A stretch of DNA of 64,000 nt from Achatina immaculata (GCA_009760885.1 CM019714.1:4389895-4453894); one strand, 5' to 3'; shown: positions 10,926 to 21,449, counted from the first letter of the stretch. The notes: a model not told the origin generated them from the letters alone. Numbers and translations are program-made.

Positions 10926-11579
10926 ATACAAGCATAAAGATACGCACACATCAATACACGTACAAAGATATACATACATATACGCACAAAGATACACACA
11001 GAGATACACGAACAAAGATAAACACACAAAGATACACACAGATATACACACAAAAAGATACACACAGAGATACACAAAAAGATACACAGAGATACTAGCA
11101 CAAAGATACACACACAAAGATACACACGCAGAGATAGATTCAAAGATACACAAAGATATAAGCAGAGATTCACACACAAAGGTATACACACAGAGAGACA
11201 CACACAAAGATACAGACATAAATATGAAGATACACATATACAAAGATACAGACACAAAGTTACACACACAAAGATACAGACGCAAAGTTACACACACAAA
11301 GATACACATACAAAGATACACACACAAAGATACACACAGAGATACACACAGAGATACACATAAAGAGACACATACAAAGATACACACAAAGAGACACACA
11401 AAAAGACAAGGACAAATAGACACACACAAAGAGACACACACAAAGATACACACAGATACACACAGAGATACACAAAAAGATACACATAAAGAGACACATA
11501 CAAAGATACACACAAAGAGGCACACACAAAGACAGCCACAAATAGAAACACACAAACAGACACACACAAAGATACACAC
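10926..11579. repeat. GATACACACAAA degenerate array, block 1
   Basis: About 650 bp of 10-12 bp words GATACACACAAA, GATACACACAGA and AGAGACACACA. Block 2 at 11946-12660 is its near-identical duplicate and extends further into AGACGCACACAAAGATGCAC. Minus-strand Cys/Val-rich frames of up to 250 codons are artefacts. Confidence 0.94.
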
Positions 11580-11945
11580 ACATTATCAGCTGGGGCAAAA
11601 CACACCGTTACACGCATACATACACGTACACAGATATACACACATTATCAGCTGGGGCAAAACACACCGTTACACGCATACATACAAAGATATACACACA
11701 TTATCAGCTGGGGCAAAACACACCGTTACACGCATACATACACGTACAAAGATATACACACATTATCAGCTGGGGCAAAACACACCGTTACACGCATACA
11801 TACACGTACAAAGATATACACATTATCAGCTGGGGCAAAACACACCGTTACACGCATACATACACGTACAAAGATATACACACATTATCAGCTGGGGCAA
11901 AACACACCGTTACACGCATACATACAAAGATATACACACATACAT
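11580..11945. repeat. 62-bp minisatellite, second block
   Basis: Six units of the TTATCAGCTGGGGCAAAACA repeat, in the same order of long and short variants as the distal part of the 10194-10925 array. This supports duplication rather than independent growth. Confidence 0.95.
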
Positions 11946-12660
11946 ACAAGCATAAAGATACGCACACATCAATACACGTACAAAGATATACATACATATA
12001 CGCACAAAGATACACACACAGAGATACACGAACAAAGATAAACACACAAAGATACACACAGATATACACACAAAAAGATACACACAGAGATACACAAAAA
12101 GATACACAGAGATACTAGCACAAAGATACACACACAAAGATACACACGCAGAGATAGATTCAAAGATACACAAAGATATAAGCAGAGATTCACACACAAA
12201 GGTATACACACAGAGAGACACACACAAAGATACAGACATAAATATGAAGATACACATATACAAAGATACAGACACAAAGTTACACACACAAAGATACAGA
12301 CGCAAAGTTACACACACAAAGATACACATACAAAGATACACACACAAAGATACACACAGAGATACACACAGAGATACACATAAAGAGACACATACAAAGA
12401 TACACACAAAGAGACACACAAAAAGACAAGGACAAATAGACACACACAAAGAGACACACACAAAGATACACACAGATACACACAGAGATACACAAAAAGA
12501 TACACATAAAGAGACACATACAAAGATACACACAAAGAGGCACACACAAAGACAGCCACAAATAGAAACACACAAACAGACACACACAAAGATACACACA
12601 CAAAGATACACAGAGACACACACAAAGAGACGCACACAAAGATGCACACACACAAATAAC
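11946..12660. repeat. GATACACACAAA degenerate array, block 2
   Basis: Second copy of the 12-bp-word array (see 10926-11579), with about 60 bp of additional units at the right end. The following 12661-12922 is unique sequence with no supportable gene. Confidence 0.94.
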
Positions 12661-12922
12661 ACACATAAGACAAGCTAGGACCACACTGAAGCAGAGATGT
12701 AGCATGTAGTTATGTAAAGCTCGCACCCCCACACTTGTCTGACTATTTAGTTGTATTAAGAGAATGTAGCCTGGAATTTGGGTCAGTGGCTGCGCTGTTA
12801 AGTCAAGAACTGAATGAGATGACTGGAAGCATCAGTCAACACCCGTCAGATCCAGCGATTCGTTCAGTCCAACAAAATATTTCTCCTAAAATTCTACAGC
12901 CAGCCAAACTATTTACAACATT

Positions 12923-14015
12923 CTCAACATTAAACAAGTCAAGCTGTTTATATCAGTCCCAACATTAAACAAGTCAAACTGTTTATATCAGTCCCAACAT
13001 TAAACAAGTCAAACTGTTTATATCAGTCCCAACATTAAACAAGTCGAACTGTTTATATCAGTCCCAACATTAAACAAGTCAAACTGTTTATATCAGTCCC
13101 AACATTAAACAAGTCAAACTGTTTATATCAGTCCCAACATTAAACAAGTCAAACTGTTTACAACAGTCCCAACATTAAACAAGTCAAACTGTTTACATCA
13201 GTCCCAACATTAAACAAGTCAAACTGTTTACATCAGTCCCAACATTAAACAAGTCAAACTGTTTACAACAGTCCCAACATTAAACAAGTCAAACTGTTTA
13301 CAACAGTCCCAACATTAAACAAGTCAAACTGTTTACAACAGTCCCAACATTAAACAAGTCAAACTGTTTACAACAGTCCCAACATTAAACAAGTCAAACT
13401 GTTTACAACAGTCCCAACATTAAAAAAGTCAAACTGTTTACAACAGTCCCAACATTAAACAAGTCAAACTGTTTACAACAGTCCCAACATTAAACAAGTC
13501 AAACTGTTTACATCAGTCCCAACATTAAACAAGTCAAACTGTTTACAACAGTCCCAACATTAAACAAGTCAAACTGTTTACAACAGTCCCAACATTAAAC
13601 AAGTCAAACTGTTTACAACAGTCCCAACATTAAACAAGTCAAACTGTTTACATCAGTCCCAACATTAAACAAGTCAAACTGTTTACATCAGTCCCAACAT
13701 TAAACAAGTCAAACTGTTTACAACAGTCCCAACATTAAACAAGTCAAACTGTTTACAACAGTCCCAACATTAAACAAGTCAAACTGTTTACATCAGTCCC
13801 AACATTAAACAAGTCAAACTGTTTACATCAGTCCCAACATTAAACAAGTCAAACTGTTTACAACAGTCCCAACATTAAACAAGTCAAACTGTTTACAACA
13901 GTCCCAACATTAAACAAGTCAAACTGTTTACAACAGTCCCAACATTAAACAAGTCAAACTGTTTACAACAGTCCCAACATTAAACAAGTCAAACTGTTTA
14001 CAACAGTCCCAACAT
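12923..14015. repeat. 35-bp minisatellite, about 31 units
   Basis: Very homogeneous array of AACATTAAACAAGTCAAACT plus GTTTACAACAGTCCC (35 bp). A few fixed variants occur: TATATCAG in the left third, TACATCAG or TACAACAG elsewhere. The repeats are contiguous with no spacers, so this is not CRISPR-like. Degenerate units continue at 14404-14510 on the other side of an inserted MITE. Confidence 0.97.
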
Positions 14016-14403
14016 TACCCTTTGTATCATGAATTAATTTCCCTGTAACTTTTTAATTTTCTTTTTTTTTCTATCGTAAGGTAGTTTTTGGTGAGTAATG
14101 AACATAGAAAGACGGAAATTAATTTTTATAAACTTTTTCACCTGTTTTTTTTTAAATATGGAATTTACAAAGAGGAAAAAACTCGAGTTTTCTGAAAAAT
14201 TGTTCAGTTTTGTTTGACAGGACAGAAAAAAGTACACTCTTCACAATGAAGAGCAAAATTTCAGAGTGCTGGCCCTTTACTGGTTGTTTGACAGAAGGTT
14301 GTTATATTCCTTTGAGTATCATCAAGAATGATGTTCGCATTTATGAAATATTACAATCTAAACAAAGTGGTACTTGTGAGTACCGTCAGGATACAAAGGG
14401 TTA
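14016..14403. mobile_element. Non-autonomous DNA transposon (MITE) with CCCTTTGTATC inverted ends
   Basis: A 388-bp insertion within the 35-bp array. The ends are perfect inverted repeats: ACCCTTTGTATC at 14017-14028 and GATACAAAGGGT at 14391-14402. The flanks are CAACATTA on the left and TTAAAC on the right, compared with the uninterrupted array word CAACATTAAAC, so TTA or an imperfect TTAA was duplicated. Ends starting CCC with a TTAA-like target are typical of piggyBac-derived MITEs; a TTA duplication would suit PIF/Harbinger. The internal frame beginning MFDRTEKST (14210-14404) has no recognised transposase motif. The right two-thirds is repeated at 16371-16622 because the 2.2-kb duplication starts inside the element. 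Confidence 0.7.
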
Positions 14404-14767
14404 AACGAGTCAAACTGTTTACTATAGTCCCAACATTAAACAGGTTAAACTGTTTACAATTGTCCCAACATTAAACAGGTTAAACTGTTTACAATTGTCC
14501 CAACATTAAATAGTCGGCGAGAAATGTCCGAATACCAAATTAAACTATGTGAAATATCTAAAATATAAATAAAACTGTGTGAAGTGGGCACATTCTAAAT
14601 GAAACTACATGGAAAATAGAAAACACAAATAAAACTGAAATGTCCAAAGACAAAGAAAGTTTGCGAAGTGTTAAAGCTAATAACCTTAAATATTAAGTTA
14701 CTAAATAAAATTATGGTCAAACAATCTCAGTTTTATCTCAGGCAAAATAAATATGTGAAGTGTCTGC

Positions 14768-15335
14768 ACTTGACACTTAAAACTATTTTATGTGTAGCAC
14801 TTGACACTTGAAAGTATTTTATGTGTAGCACTTGACACTTAAAACTGTTTTATGTGTATCACTTGACACTTGAAACTATTTTATGTGTAGCACTTAAACA
14901 CTTGAAACTATTTTATGTGTAGCACTTAAACACTTGAAACTATTTTATGTGTAGCACTTAACACTTGAAACTATTTTATGTGTAGCACTTAACACTTGAA
15001 ACTATTTTATGTGTAGCACTTAAACACTTGAAACTATTTTATGCGTAGCACTTAACACTTGAAACTATTTTATGTGTAGCACTTGACACTTGAAACTATT
15101 TTATGTGTAGCACTTGACACTTGAAACTATTTTATGTGTAGCACTTGACACTTGAATCTATTTTATGTGTAGCACTTGACACTTGAATCTATTTTATGTG
15201 TAGCACTTGACACTTGAAACTATTTTATGTGTAGCACTTAAACACTTGAAACTATTTTATGTGTAGCACTTAAACACTTGAAACTATTTTATGTGTAGCA
15301 CTTGACACTTGAAACTATTTTATGTGTAATTAGAA
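14768..15335. repeat. 31-bp minisatellite (CACTTGAAACTATTTTATGT)
   Basis: About 18 units of AGCACTTGACACTTGAAACT plus ATTTTATGTGT (31 bp). Some units have an extra A (CTTAAACAC, 32 bp). The exact duplicate is at 16988-17555. The 14511-14767 stretch before it is AT-rich, decayed and has no gene. Confidence 0.95.
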
Positions 15336-15465
15336 GAGTCGTCTTTCCTGTCTATAATCACGTGGTAGATAGAATCGCCCAAACTTTCCAGACAAGTGGC
15401 CACTTTATTTGATGTGCTTTAATGTTGTGTAGTGCATACCTCGTGCTGCTTCTTCAGTTTTCTCT

Positions 15466-16050
15466 GATGCTTACCTTGACCTCACCCAGACCGACCTTGT
15501 GAATTCTTATGCTTACCTTGACCTCACCCAGGCTGACCTTGTGAATCCTTATGCTTACCTTGACCTCACCCAGGCTGACCTTGTGAATTCTTATGCTTAC
15601 CTTGACCTCACCCAGGCTGACCTTGTGAATTCTTATGCTTACCTTGACCTCACCCAGGCTGACCTTGTGAATTCTTATGCTTACCTTGACCTCACCCAGG
15701 CTGATCTTATAAATTCTTATGCTTACCTTGACCTCCTCCAGGCTGACATTAAAGTCTCTTATGCTTATTTTGACCTCCTCCAGACTGACACTGAAGTCTC
15801 TTATGCTTATCTTGACCTCCTCCTGGCTGACATTGAAGTCTCTTATGCTTACCTTGACCTCCTCCAGGCTGACATTGAAGTCTCTTATGCTTATCTTGAC
15901 CTCCTCCATGCTGACATTGAAGTCTCTTATGCTTATCTTGACCTCCATTGAAGTCTCTTATGCTTACCTTGACCTCTTTTCGGCTACCCGTGAATTCTTG
16001 GTGCTTACTTTTACCTTCTCTAGGCTGACCCTGAAGTCTCTGGTGCTTAC
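15466..16050 (-). repeat. 42-bp minisatellite derived from an exon-intron junction, copy 1
   Basis: About 14 units of 42 bp lie directly downstream (minus strand) of the EF-hand exon 16051-16201. The exon's last 21 nt (GGCAGCCAAGAGGAGGCCAAG) aligned with the next 21 intron nt (starting GTAAGCACCAGAGACTTC) form exactly one repeat unit. Later units read GTCAGCCTGGGTGAGGTCAA then GGTAAGCAT. About nine units keep AAG|GTAAGC, a strong match to the U1 5' splice-site consensus; others are mutated to ATAAGC. The unit is 14 codons, so long frames exist on both strands. The exon's own frame stops at AGG TCA AGG TAA, 28 codons into the array. Confidence 0.9.
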
Positions 16051-16201
16051 CTTGGCCTCCTCTTGGCTGCCCTTGAAGCCCACGCGCTGAAGAACATCGT
16101 AGACCTCCTCAAACGAGAGTGTCCCACTTTTGTCTTTGTCTGCCTGGTCAAAGTCGAACTTGAACTTCTCGACCTGTTGCTGGGCCCACTCGACGCTCAT
16201 T
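16051..16201 (-). CDS. EF-hand gene, first EF-hand exon, downstream duplicate
   Basis: Duplicate of the exon at 18271-18421 with an identical encoded sequence: 50 codons beginning MSVEWAQQQVEKFKFDFDQ, loop DKDKSGTLSFEE, ending GSQEEAK. The donor AAG|GTAAGC and both possible acceptors (CCCACAG and AAGGCAG) are preserved, so it could be used. The exon is 151 nt, entering in phase 2 and leaving in phase 0. Splicing both copies in series would therefore change frame and soon reach a stop, so only one copy can be included in a functional mRNA. Whether this or the upstream copy is used cannot be told from the sequence. Confidence 0.75.
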
Positions 16202-16987
16202 CTGCCTTCTGTGGGCGTGGAGATGTGTGTCAGTCAAGTATCTGACAGAAGAGGGATGGACAAGCAAGCAGGCAGACAGATGAGCATACAGACAGACATA
16301 ACATGAGATTACACTCCCCTCACAGCCTTCCTGAAAGCGGTACGATCTTGCGCAAGTTGACCGGTTTTTTTTTAAATATGGAATTTACAAAGAGGAAAAA
16401 ACTCGAGTTTTCTGAAAAATTGTTCAGTTTTGTTTGACAGGACAGAAAAAAGTACACTCTTCACAATGAAGAGCAAAATTTCAGAGTGCTGGCCCTTTAC
16501 TGGTTGTTTGACAGAAGGTTGTTATATTCCTTTGAGTATCATCAAGAATGATGTTCGCATTTATGAAATATTACAATCTAAACAAAGTGGTACTTGTGAG
16601 TACCGTCAGGATACAAAGGGTTAAACGAGTCAAACTGTTTACTATAGTCCCAACATTAAACAGGTTAAACTGTTTACAATTGTCCCAACATTAAACAGGT
16701 TAAACTGTTTACAATTGTCCCAACATTAAATAGTCGGCGAGAAATGTCCGAATACCAAATTAAACTATGTGAAATATCTAAAATATAAATAAAACTGTGT
16801 GAAGTGGGCACATTCTAAATGAAACTACATGGAAAATAGAAAACACAAATAAAACTGAAATGTCCAAAGACAAAGAAAGTTTGCGAAGTGTTAAAGCTAA
16901 TAACCTTAAATATTAAGTTACTAAATAAAATTATGGTCAAACAATCTCAGTTTTATCTCAGGCAAAATAAATATGTGAAGTGTCTGC

Positions 16988-17555
16988 ACTTGACACTTAA
17001 AACTATTTTATGTGTAGCACTTGACACTTGAAAGTATTTTATGTGTAGCACTTGACACTTAAAACTGTTTTATGTGTATCACTTGACACTTGAAACTATT
17101 TTATGTGTAGCACTTAAACACTTGAAACTATTTTATGTGTAGCACTTAAACACTTGAAACTATTTTATGTGTAGCACTTAACACTTGAAACTATTTTATG
17201 TGTAGCACTTAACACTTGAAACTATTTTATGTGTAGCACTTAAACACTTGAAACTATTTTATGCGTAGCACTTAACACTTGAAACTATTTTATGTGTAGC
17301 ACTTGACACTTGAAACTATTTTATGTGTAGCACTTGACACTTGAAACTATTTTATGTGTAGCACTTGACACTTGAATCTATTTTATGTGTAGCACTTGAC
17401 ACTTGAATCTATTTTATGTGTAGCACTTGACACTTGAAACTATTTTATGTGTAGCACTTAAACACTTGAAACTATTTTATGTGTAGCACTTAAACACTTG
17501 AAACTATTTTATGTGTAGCACTTGACACTTGAAACTATTTTATGTGTAATTAGAA
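16988..17555. repeat. 31-bp minisatellite, duplicate
   Basis: Copy of 14768-15335 with the same order of unit variants. The duplication is therefore younger than the array's internal diversification. Confidence 0.95.
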
Positions 17556-17685
17556 GAGTCGTCTTTCCTGTCTATAATCACGTGGTAGATAGAATCGCCC
17601 AAACTTTCCAGACAAGTGGCCACTTTATTTGATGTGCTTTAATGTTGTGTAGTGCATACCTCGTGCTGCTTCTTCAGTTTTCTCT

Positions 17686-18270
17686 GATGCTTACCTTGAC
17701 CTCACCCAGACCGACCTTGTGAATTCTTATGCTTACCTTGACCTCACCCAGGCTGACCTTGTGAATCCTTATGCTTACCTTGACCTCACCCAGGCTGACC
17801 TTGTGAATTCTTATGCTTACCTTGACCTCACCCAGGCTGACCTTGTGAATTCTTATGCTTACCTTGACCTCACCCAGGCTGACCTTGTGAATTCTTATGC
17901 TTACCTTGACCTCACCCAGGCTGATCTTATAAATTCTTATGCTTACCTTGACCTCCTCCAGGCTGACATTGAAGTCTCTTATGCTTATCTTGACCTCCTC
18001 CAGACTGACACTGAAGTCTCTTATGCTTATCTTGACCTCCTCCTGGCTGACATTGAAGTCTCTTATGCTTACCTTGACCTCCTCCAGGCTGACATTGAAG
18101 TCTCTTATGCTTATCTTGACCTCCTCCATGCTGACATTGAAGTCTCTTATGCTTATCTTGACCTCCATTGAAGTCTCTTATGCTTACCTTGACCTCTTTT
18201 CGGCTACCCGTGAATTCTTGGTGCTTACTTTTACCTCCTCTAGGCTGACCTTGAAGTCTCTGGTGCTTAC
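17686..18270 (-). repeat. 42-bp exon-intron-junction minisatellite, copy 2
   Basis: Same structure as 15466-16050, starting immediately after the donor of the EF-hand exon at 18271-18421. The first intronic units read GTAAGCACCAGAGACTTCAA then GGTCAGCCTAGAGGAGGTAA, clearly the same phrase as the exon end. Reading through in the exon frame adds VSTRDFKVSLEEVK-like 14-residue modules before the stop. Confidence 0.9.
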
Positions 18271-18421
18271 CTTGGCCTCCTCTTGGCTGCCCTTGAAGCC
18301 CACGCGCTGAAGAACATCGTAGACCTCCTCAAACGAGAGTGTCCCACTTTTGTCTTTGTCTGCCTGGTCAAAGTCGAACTTGAACTTCTCGACCTGTTGC
18401 TGGGCCCACTCGACGCTCATT
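18271..18421 (-). CDS. EF-hand gene, first EF-hand exon (upstream copy)
   Basis: Exon read from 18421 to 18271. It encodes MSVEWAQQQVEKFKFDFDQ, then a canonical EF-hand loop DKDKSGTLSFEE (Asp1, Asp3, Ser5, Gly6, Leu8, Ser9, Glu12), then VYDVLQRVGFKGSQEEAK. The donor is AAG|GTAAGC. Two acceptors are possible. CCACGCCCACAG is the better one, but the following AAGGCAG seven bases later gives the phase matching the preceding exon (CG + A = Arg), so ...DPFSFR continues into MSVEW. The Met could instead be a start codon after a 5' UTR. The predicted role is Ca2+ binding by an EF-hand pair with the exon at 2965-3059. A tandem copy of this exon lies 2220 bp downstream. Confidence 0.85.
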
Positions 18422-18689
18422 CTGCCTTCTGTGGGCGTGGAGATGTGTGTCAGTCAAGTATCTGACAGAAGAGGGATGGACAAGCAAGCAGGCAGACAGA
18501 CAGATATATATTTCGACCAGATGAGCATACAGACAGACATAACATGAGATTACACTACAGATACGCTGCTCCCCTCACAGCCTTCCTGACAGCGGTACGA
18601 TCTTGCGCAAGTTGACCGGCGTCTGGCAGAGACATGCTCAGACTTTCTGTGATGTCCTGAGTCCACCTTCAGCCAGGGCATCCCTTTTC

Positions 18690-18885
18690 TCTTTAGCTGG
18701 GCACTATGCTTTCTACTATCAACCTCTCCAAGCTGCTGTGTCTCTTGATGTGGCCGGGCACTATATCTTCTACTATCAACCTCTCCAAGTTGTTATGTCT
18801 CTTGATGTGGCCGAAGTATCCCAGCTTTCTAGTTTTGATGGTGTTAACGAGCCAGTTTTCTGCGACACCTAGTCCCATCAATATA
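18690..18885 (-). pseudogene. LINE ORF2 C-terminal fragment with internal duplication
   Basis: The minus strand reads NWLVNTIKTRKLGYFGHIKR then HNNLERLIVEDIV, followed by a second partial copy GHIKRHSSLERLIVESIV. This is the conserved C-terminal motif of RTE-like ORF2 proteins, with a 60-bp tandem duplication (CTCTTGATGTGGCCGGGCAC...). It probably belongs to the same minus-strand LINE as the RT fragment at 19240-20490. Confidence 0.7.
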
Positions 18886-18990
18886 TCTTTATTTGATTTT
18901 CCTTCTATCCACGATATTTGATTTTCCTTCTATCCACGATATTTGATTGTCCTTCTATCCACGATATTTGATTTTCCTTCTATCCATGAC
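18886..18990. repeat. Short 22-bp tandem repeat
   Basis: Four units of ATTTGATTTTCCTTCTATCC plus ACGAT. They sit between the LINE C-terminal fragment and AT-rich unique sequence (18990-19230) in which nothing is recognised. Confidence 0.85.
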
Positions 18991-19239
18991 ATTCTAAGTG
19001 CCTTATTTCATTTCAAACACTGTTATTTTCTATTCTAGTGATTTATTACGTTTCACATCCATATGTTGTTACTGGGAATATGTAAGCTCTTAGTAAACAT
19101 AACTTTGTTTTCTTGTTGGTACCTTACCACATGCTCTTCATTTGTATTTGTGCTAGTTTCTGTGATGTAACTGTAATTCTTTTTTTTTTAAAATTTCCAC
19201 TGGGCAGTCGCCATTGCTGGTGATGAGTGAACCTAGATA

Positions 19240-20490
19240 TGAGTGAACCTAGATATGAGTGAACCTAGATATTCTAATTTATTTACATTTTCAAGCCCCT
19301 GATGGTCCAGTGTAATTCTGGGCCTGCTTCTCACTTTGTCAGCCGCCATTACTTTGGTTTTGTTGGTGTTCAAAACGAGGTTCTGAGCGTCGCCATGTCT
19401 TTGGTTTGAGTGAATCAGCTGTTGCAGTCCTTCTGAGCTGTTTGATAGGAGGACAGTATCATCGGCGTATCTAATTTCTGGAATCTTGTGGGCACCGATG
19501 CTGAAGGAGTCAAATTTATCTGTTTCCTGTTCCTCTCTTACATTCCTCGTGATGTTTTCGGCGTAGATGTTAAACAGGTATAGAGAAAGCATACATCTCT
19601 GTCTTACTCCCTTTTGTACGTCAACCCAACCCGATGTTACGCCATCTGCACTCACTGCTGCTTGCTGGTCTTTGTACAGTTTGGAGATGACGTGTAGCAG
19701 ACGACTGGGAAAACCCATGTTGTTCATAAGGGGTCATAACTGTTGATGTTGTACACAGTCAACAACTTTGGAGTTGTCTACAAAACAGGCGTATAGATTC
19801 ACATTAAACTCCCTGCACTTTCATGTGATGTTCCTCATGTTTAGTATATGATCTCTGGCGCCTCTACCTGGCCTGAAACCCGCCTGTACTTCATGTATTT
19901 CTTGTTCTATTTTTCCTTCCATCATTTTCAATATGATTATTATCAATATCTTGCTTGCATGGCTTATAAGCGTGATAGTTCTATAGTTCGTAAACATTTT
20001 TAGACTGCCCTTCTTGAGCAGATGTATGTAAATTGAGCGTTTCCAGTCCTTGGGCCAACTTCGACTTTTCCAGATCTTACAGCACAGAGCATGATAAATG
20101 TGGGTGCTACTTTCTCCTCCTGCTTGTATCGTTTCAGCTCTTACCTCATGGCAACCTAGGGCTTTTCCTTTTTAAGATTCTTAATGCCGTCTCTGACCTC
20201 CTCCAAAGAGGGTTCGGGTTCTTCATCTATCCTCACCTCACTGTTATTATTTTCTGGACTATTTGCCTCTTGGTACATCTTTGCAGTACTCTTCCCATCT
20301 GTTCAAGATGTCTTTGTTTTCTGTTAGTGGATTCCCCTGTTTGTCATTAGTTACACAAAGGGATGTTTTCAATCTGAAGTTCCTCGAAAATTTTGTCTCA
20401 GAAAACACATTTTACAAAGACCGTCATCTAACATTCTTTCCATTCTGCTGCAATAATCCCTTATGTACTTGTGAAAGGAAAGTCCAGCGG
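19240..20490 (-). mobile_element. LINE fragment with reverse transcriptase palm (degenerate)
   Basis: Read on the minus strand from about 20490 to 19240, several broken frames give an RT core. The order is AQFTYICSRRA, then QAGFRPGRGARDHILNMRNI, then NLYACFVDNSKVVDCV, MNNMGFPSRLLHVISKLYKD, DVQKGVRQRCMLSLYLFNIY, PEIRYADDTVLLS (catalytic YADD kept), LNTNKTKVMAA and KLEYLGSLIS. The usual GVRQGC motif has Arg for Gly. At least three stops or frameshifts upstream of 19727 make it a pseudogene. It belongs to the RTE/CR1-like non-LTR class and lies in the intron of the EF-hand gene, in the same orientation. Confidence 0.85.
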
Positions 20491-20496
20491 AGGGAA

Positions 20497-20662
20497 GGGT
20501 GTCCCGTAGAATAGAGGAAATAAGGGTGTCCCGTAGATTAGCGGAGGGAAGGGTGTCCCGTAGACTAGAGGAAATAAGGGTGTCCCGTAGATTAGCGGAG
20601 GGAAGGGTGTCCCGTAGACTAGAGGAAATAAGGGTGTCCCGTAGATTAGCGGAGGGAAGGAG
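20497..20662. repeat. 54-bp minisatellite (GGGTGTCCCGTAGA)
   Basis: Three units of GGGTGTCCCGTAGATTAGCG, GAGGGAA, GGGTGTCCCGTAGACTAGAG, GAAATAA: two related 27-bp halves forming a 54-bp unit. Intronic. Confidence 0.93.
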
Positions 20663-20865
20663 GCGTCATACAGATAATCATGATGACATATAGCAACCAG
20701 CTGACATATAATATATGGCGTTAATATACGCACTTGGGCACATAAGACAATACGAATCGTATGTGGTTATCAGACAGACAAACAGACGCATATAGAGACA
20801 TGGTAGCCATGACAATAAAGCTACAGACAGACAGACAGACAGGAGCGAACACTATGTGTAAAGAC

Positions 20866-21235
20866 AGACATGACAAAAAAATATGGTAACTATTAGACCA
20901 GACATAACAAAAATGTGGTAACTGTTAGACAGACATGACAAAAATGTGGTAAATATTAGACAGACATGATAAACATGTGGTAACTGATAGACAGACATGA
21001 CAAAAATGTGGTAACTGATAGACAGACAAGACAAAATGTGGTAACTGATAGACAGACAAGACAAAAATGTGGTAACTGATAGACAGACAAGACAAAAATG
21101 TGGTAACTGATAGACAGACAAGACAAAAATGTGGTAACTTATAGACAGATATGACAAAAATGTGGTAACTTGTAGACAGACATGACAAAAATGTGGTAAC
21201 TGATAGACAGACATGACAAATGTGCTGACAGACAA
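20866..21235. repeat. 31-bp minisatellite (ACAAAAATGTGGTAACTGAT)
   Basis: About 11 units of ACAGACAAGACAAAAATGTG plus GTAACTGATAG. A CA-dinucleotide stretch (21345-21379) follows and reaches the splice donor of the exon at 21383-21449, so the intron starts in a (GT)n tract on the coding strand. Confidence 0.93.
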
Positions 21236-21382
21236 AGAAATGTGGCAGAATGTGGATGGCGGACATACACATACAACAGTTAATCACGCACATACACGCA
21301 GACAAACAAATGCACCAATTACTCTCCCCTCCCCATCCCCAAGCACACATACACACACAAGCACACACACACACACACTGAC

Positions 21383-21449
21383 CGGAAGCTGAAGGGGTCA
21401 AAATCAATGTCCTTGAACTTGTGTGTCTGGTAGGATCCGCCGGAAGCGC
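21383..21449 (-). CDS. EF-hand gene, short linker exon
   Basis: A 67-nt exon read from 21449 to 21383, encoding (G)ASGGSYQTHKFKDIDFDPFSF plus two bases of an Arg codon. The donor is TTCCG|GTCAGTG, followed by a GT tract. The acceptor chosen (CAGAAAAG|GCGC) keeps phase 1 with the glutamine-rich exon. A better-looking CAG 11 bases upstream (TTCTTGCACCAG) would break that frame. The acidic/aromatic stretch HKFKDIDFDPFSF looks like a structured linker leading into the first EF-hand. No domain name can be assigned. Its codon-like composition contrasts with the surrounding repeats, which is the main reason to call it. Confidence 0.6.

Larger units (their letters stand above)
10561..12600. repeat. 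About 1.02-kb tandem duplication of compound repeat arrays
   Basis: The segment from the 62-bp array through the 12-bp array (about 10561-11580) is repeated with a 1018-1020 bp offset (about 11580-12600). For example, AATATGAAGATACACATATA occurs at 11221 and 12241, and CAAATAGAAACACACAAACA near 11540 and 12560. The copies differ by a 2-bp CA insertion near 12015. Confidence 0.9.
14144..16363. repeat. 2.2-kb tandem duplication, unit 1 (contains EF-hand exon)
   Basis: Near-identical to 16364-18620 with a constant 2220-bp offset. The junction is TTGACCGG|TTTTTTTTTAAATATG. The unit carries the right part of the MITE, degenerate 35-bp repeats, the 31-bp array, the 42-bp splice-donor array and one complete EF-hand exon. 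Differences between the units are few, such as GACATTAAAGTC versus GACATTGAAGTC near 15755/17975. Confidence 0.95.
16364..18620. repeat. 2.2-kb tandem duplication, unit 2 (contains EF-hand exon)
   Basis: Second copy of 14144-16363. It is slightly longer at the right because of ATATATATTTCGACCAG near 18505 and ACAGATACGCTG near 18556. It begins inside the MITE and ends at GCGCAAGTTGACCGG. Confidence 0.95.

Noticed and set aside
10830..12662. Open frames up to 315 codons in the 62-bp and 12-bp arrays
   Set aside because: Periodicity artefacts: peptides repeat with the DNA unit and lie on both strands.
12735..12968. 77-codon plus-strand frame starting MSDYLVVLREC
   Set aside because: Ends inside the 35-bp array, no domain recognised; indistinguishable from chance.
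12923..14015. CRISPR-like regular 35-bp repeats
   Set aside because: The units are contiguous with no unique spacers, no cas genes are present and the genome is eukaryotic. It is a minisatellite.
15430..15470. Microexon encoding KLKKQHE on the minus strand before GTATGC
   Set aside because: The acceptor side has no pyrimidine tract and is part of the 42-bp array. Direct joining of GSQEEAK to FIFGHL already gives the right EF-hand spacing.
15454..15951. 164- and 150-codon frames with 14-residue repeats on both strands
   Set aside because: The 42-bp array keeps all frames open. The minus frame is not continuous with the EF-hand exon frame beyond a stop; kept only as a splice-donor array.
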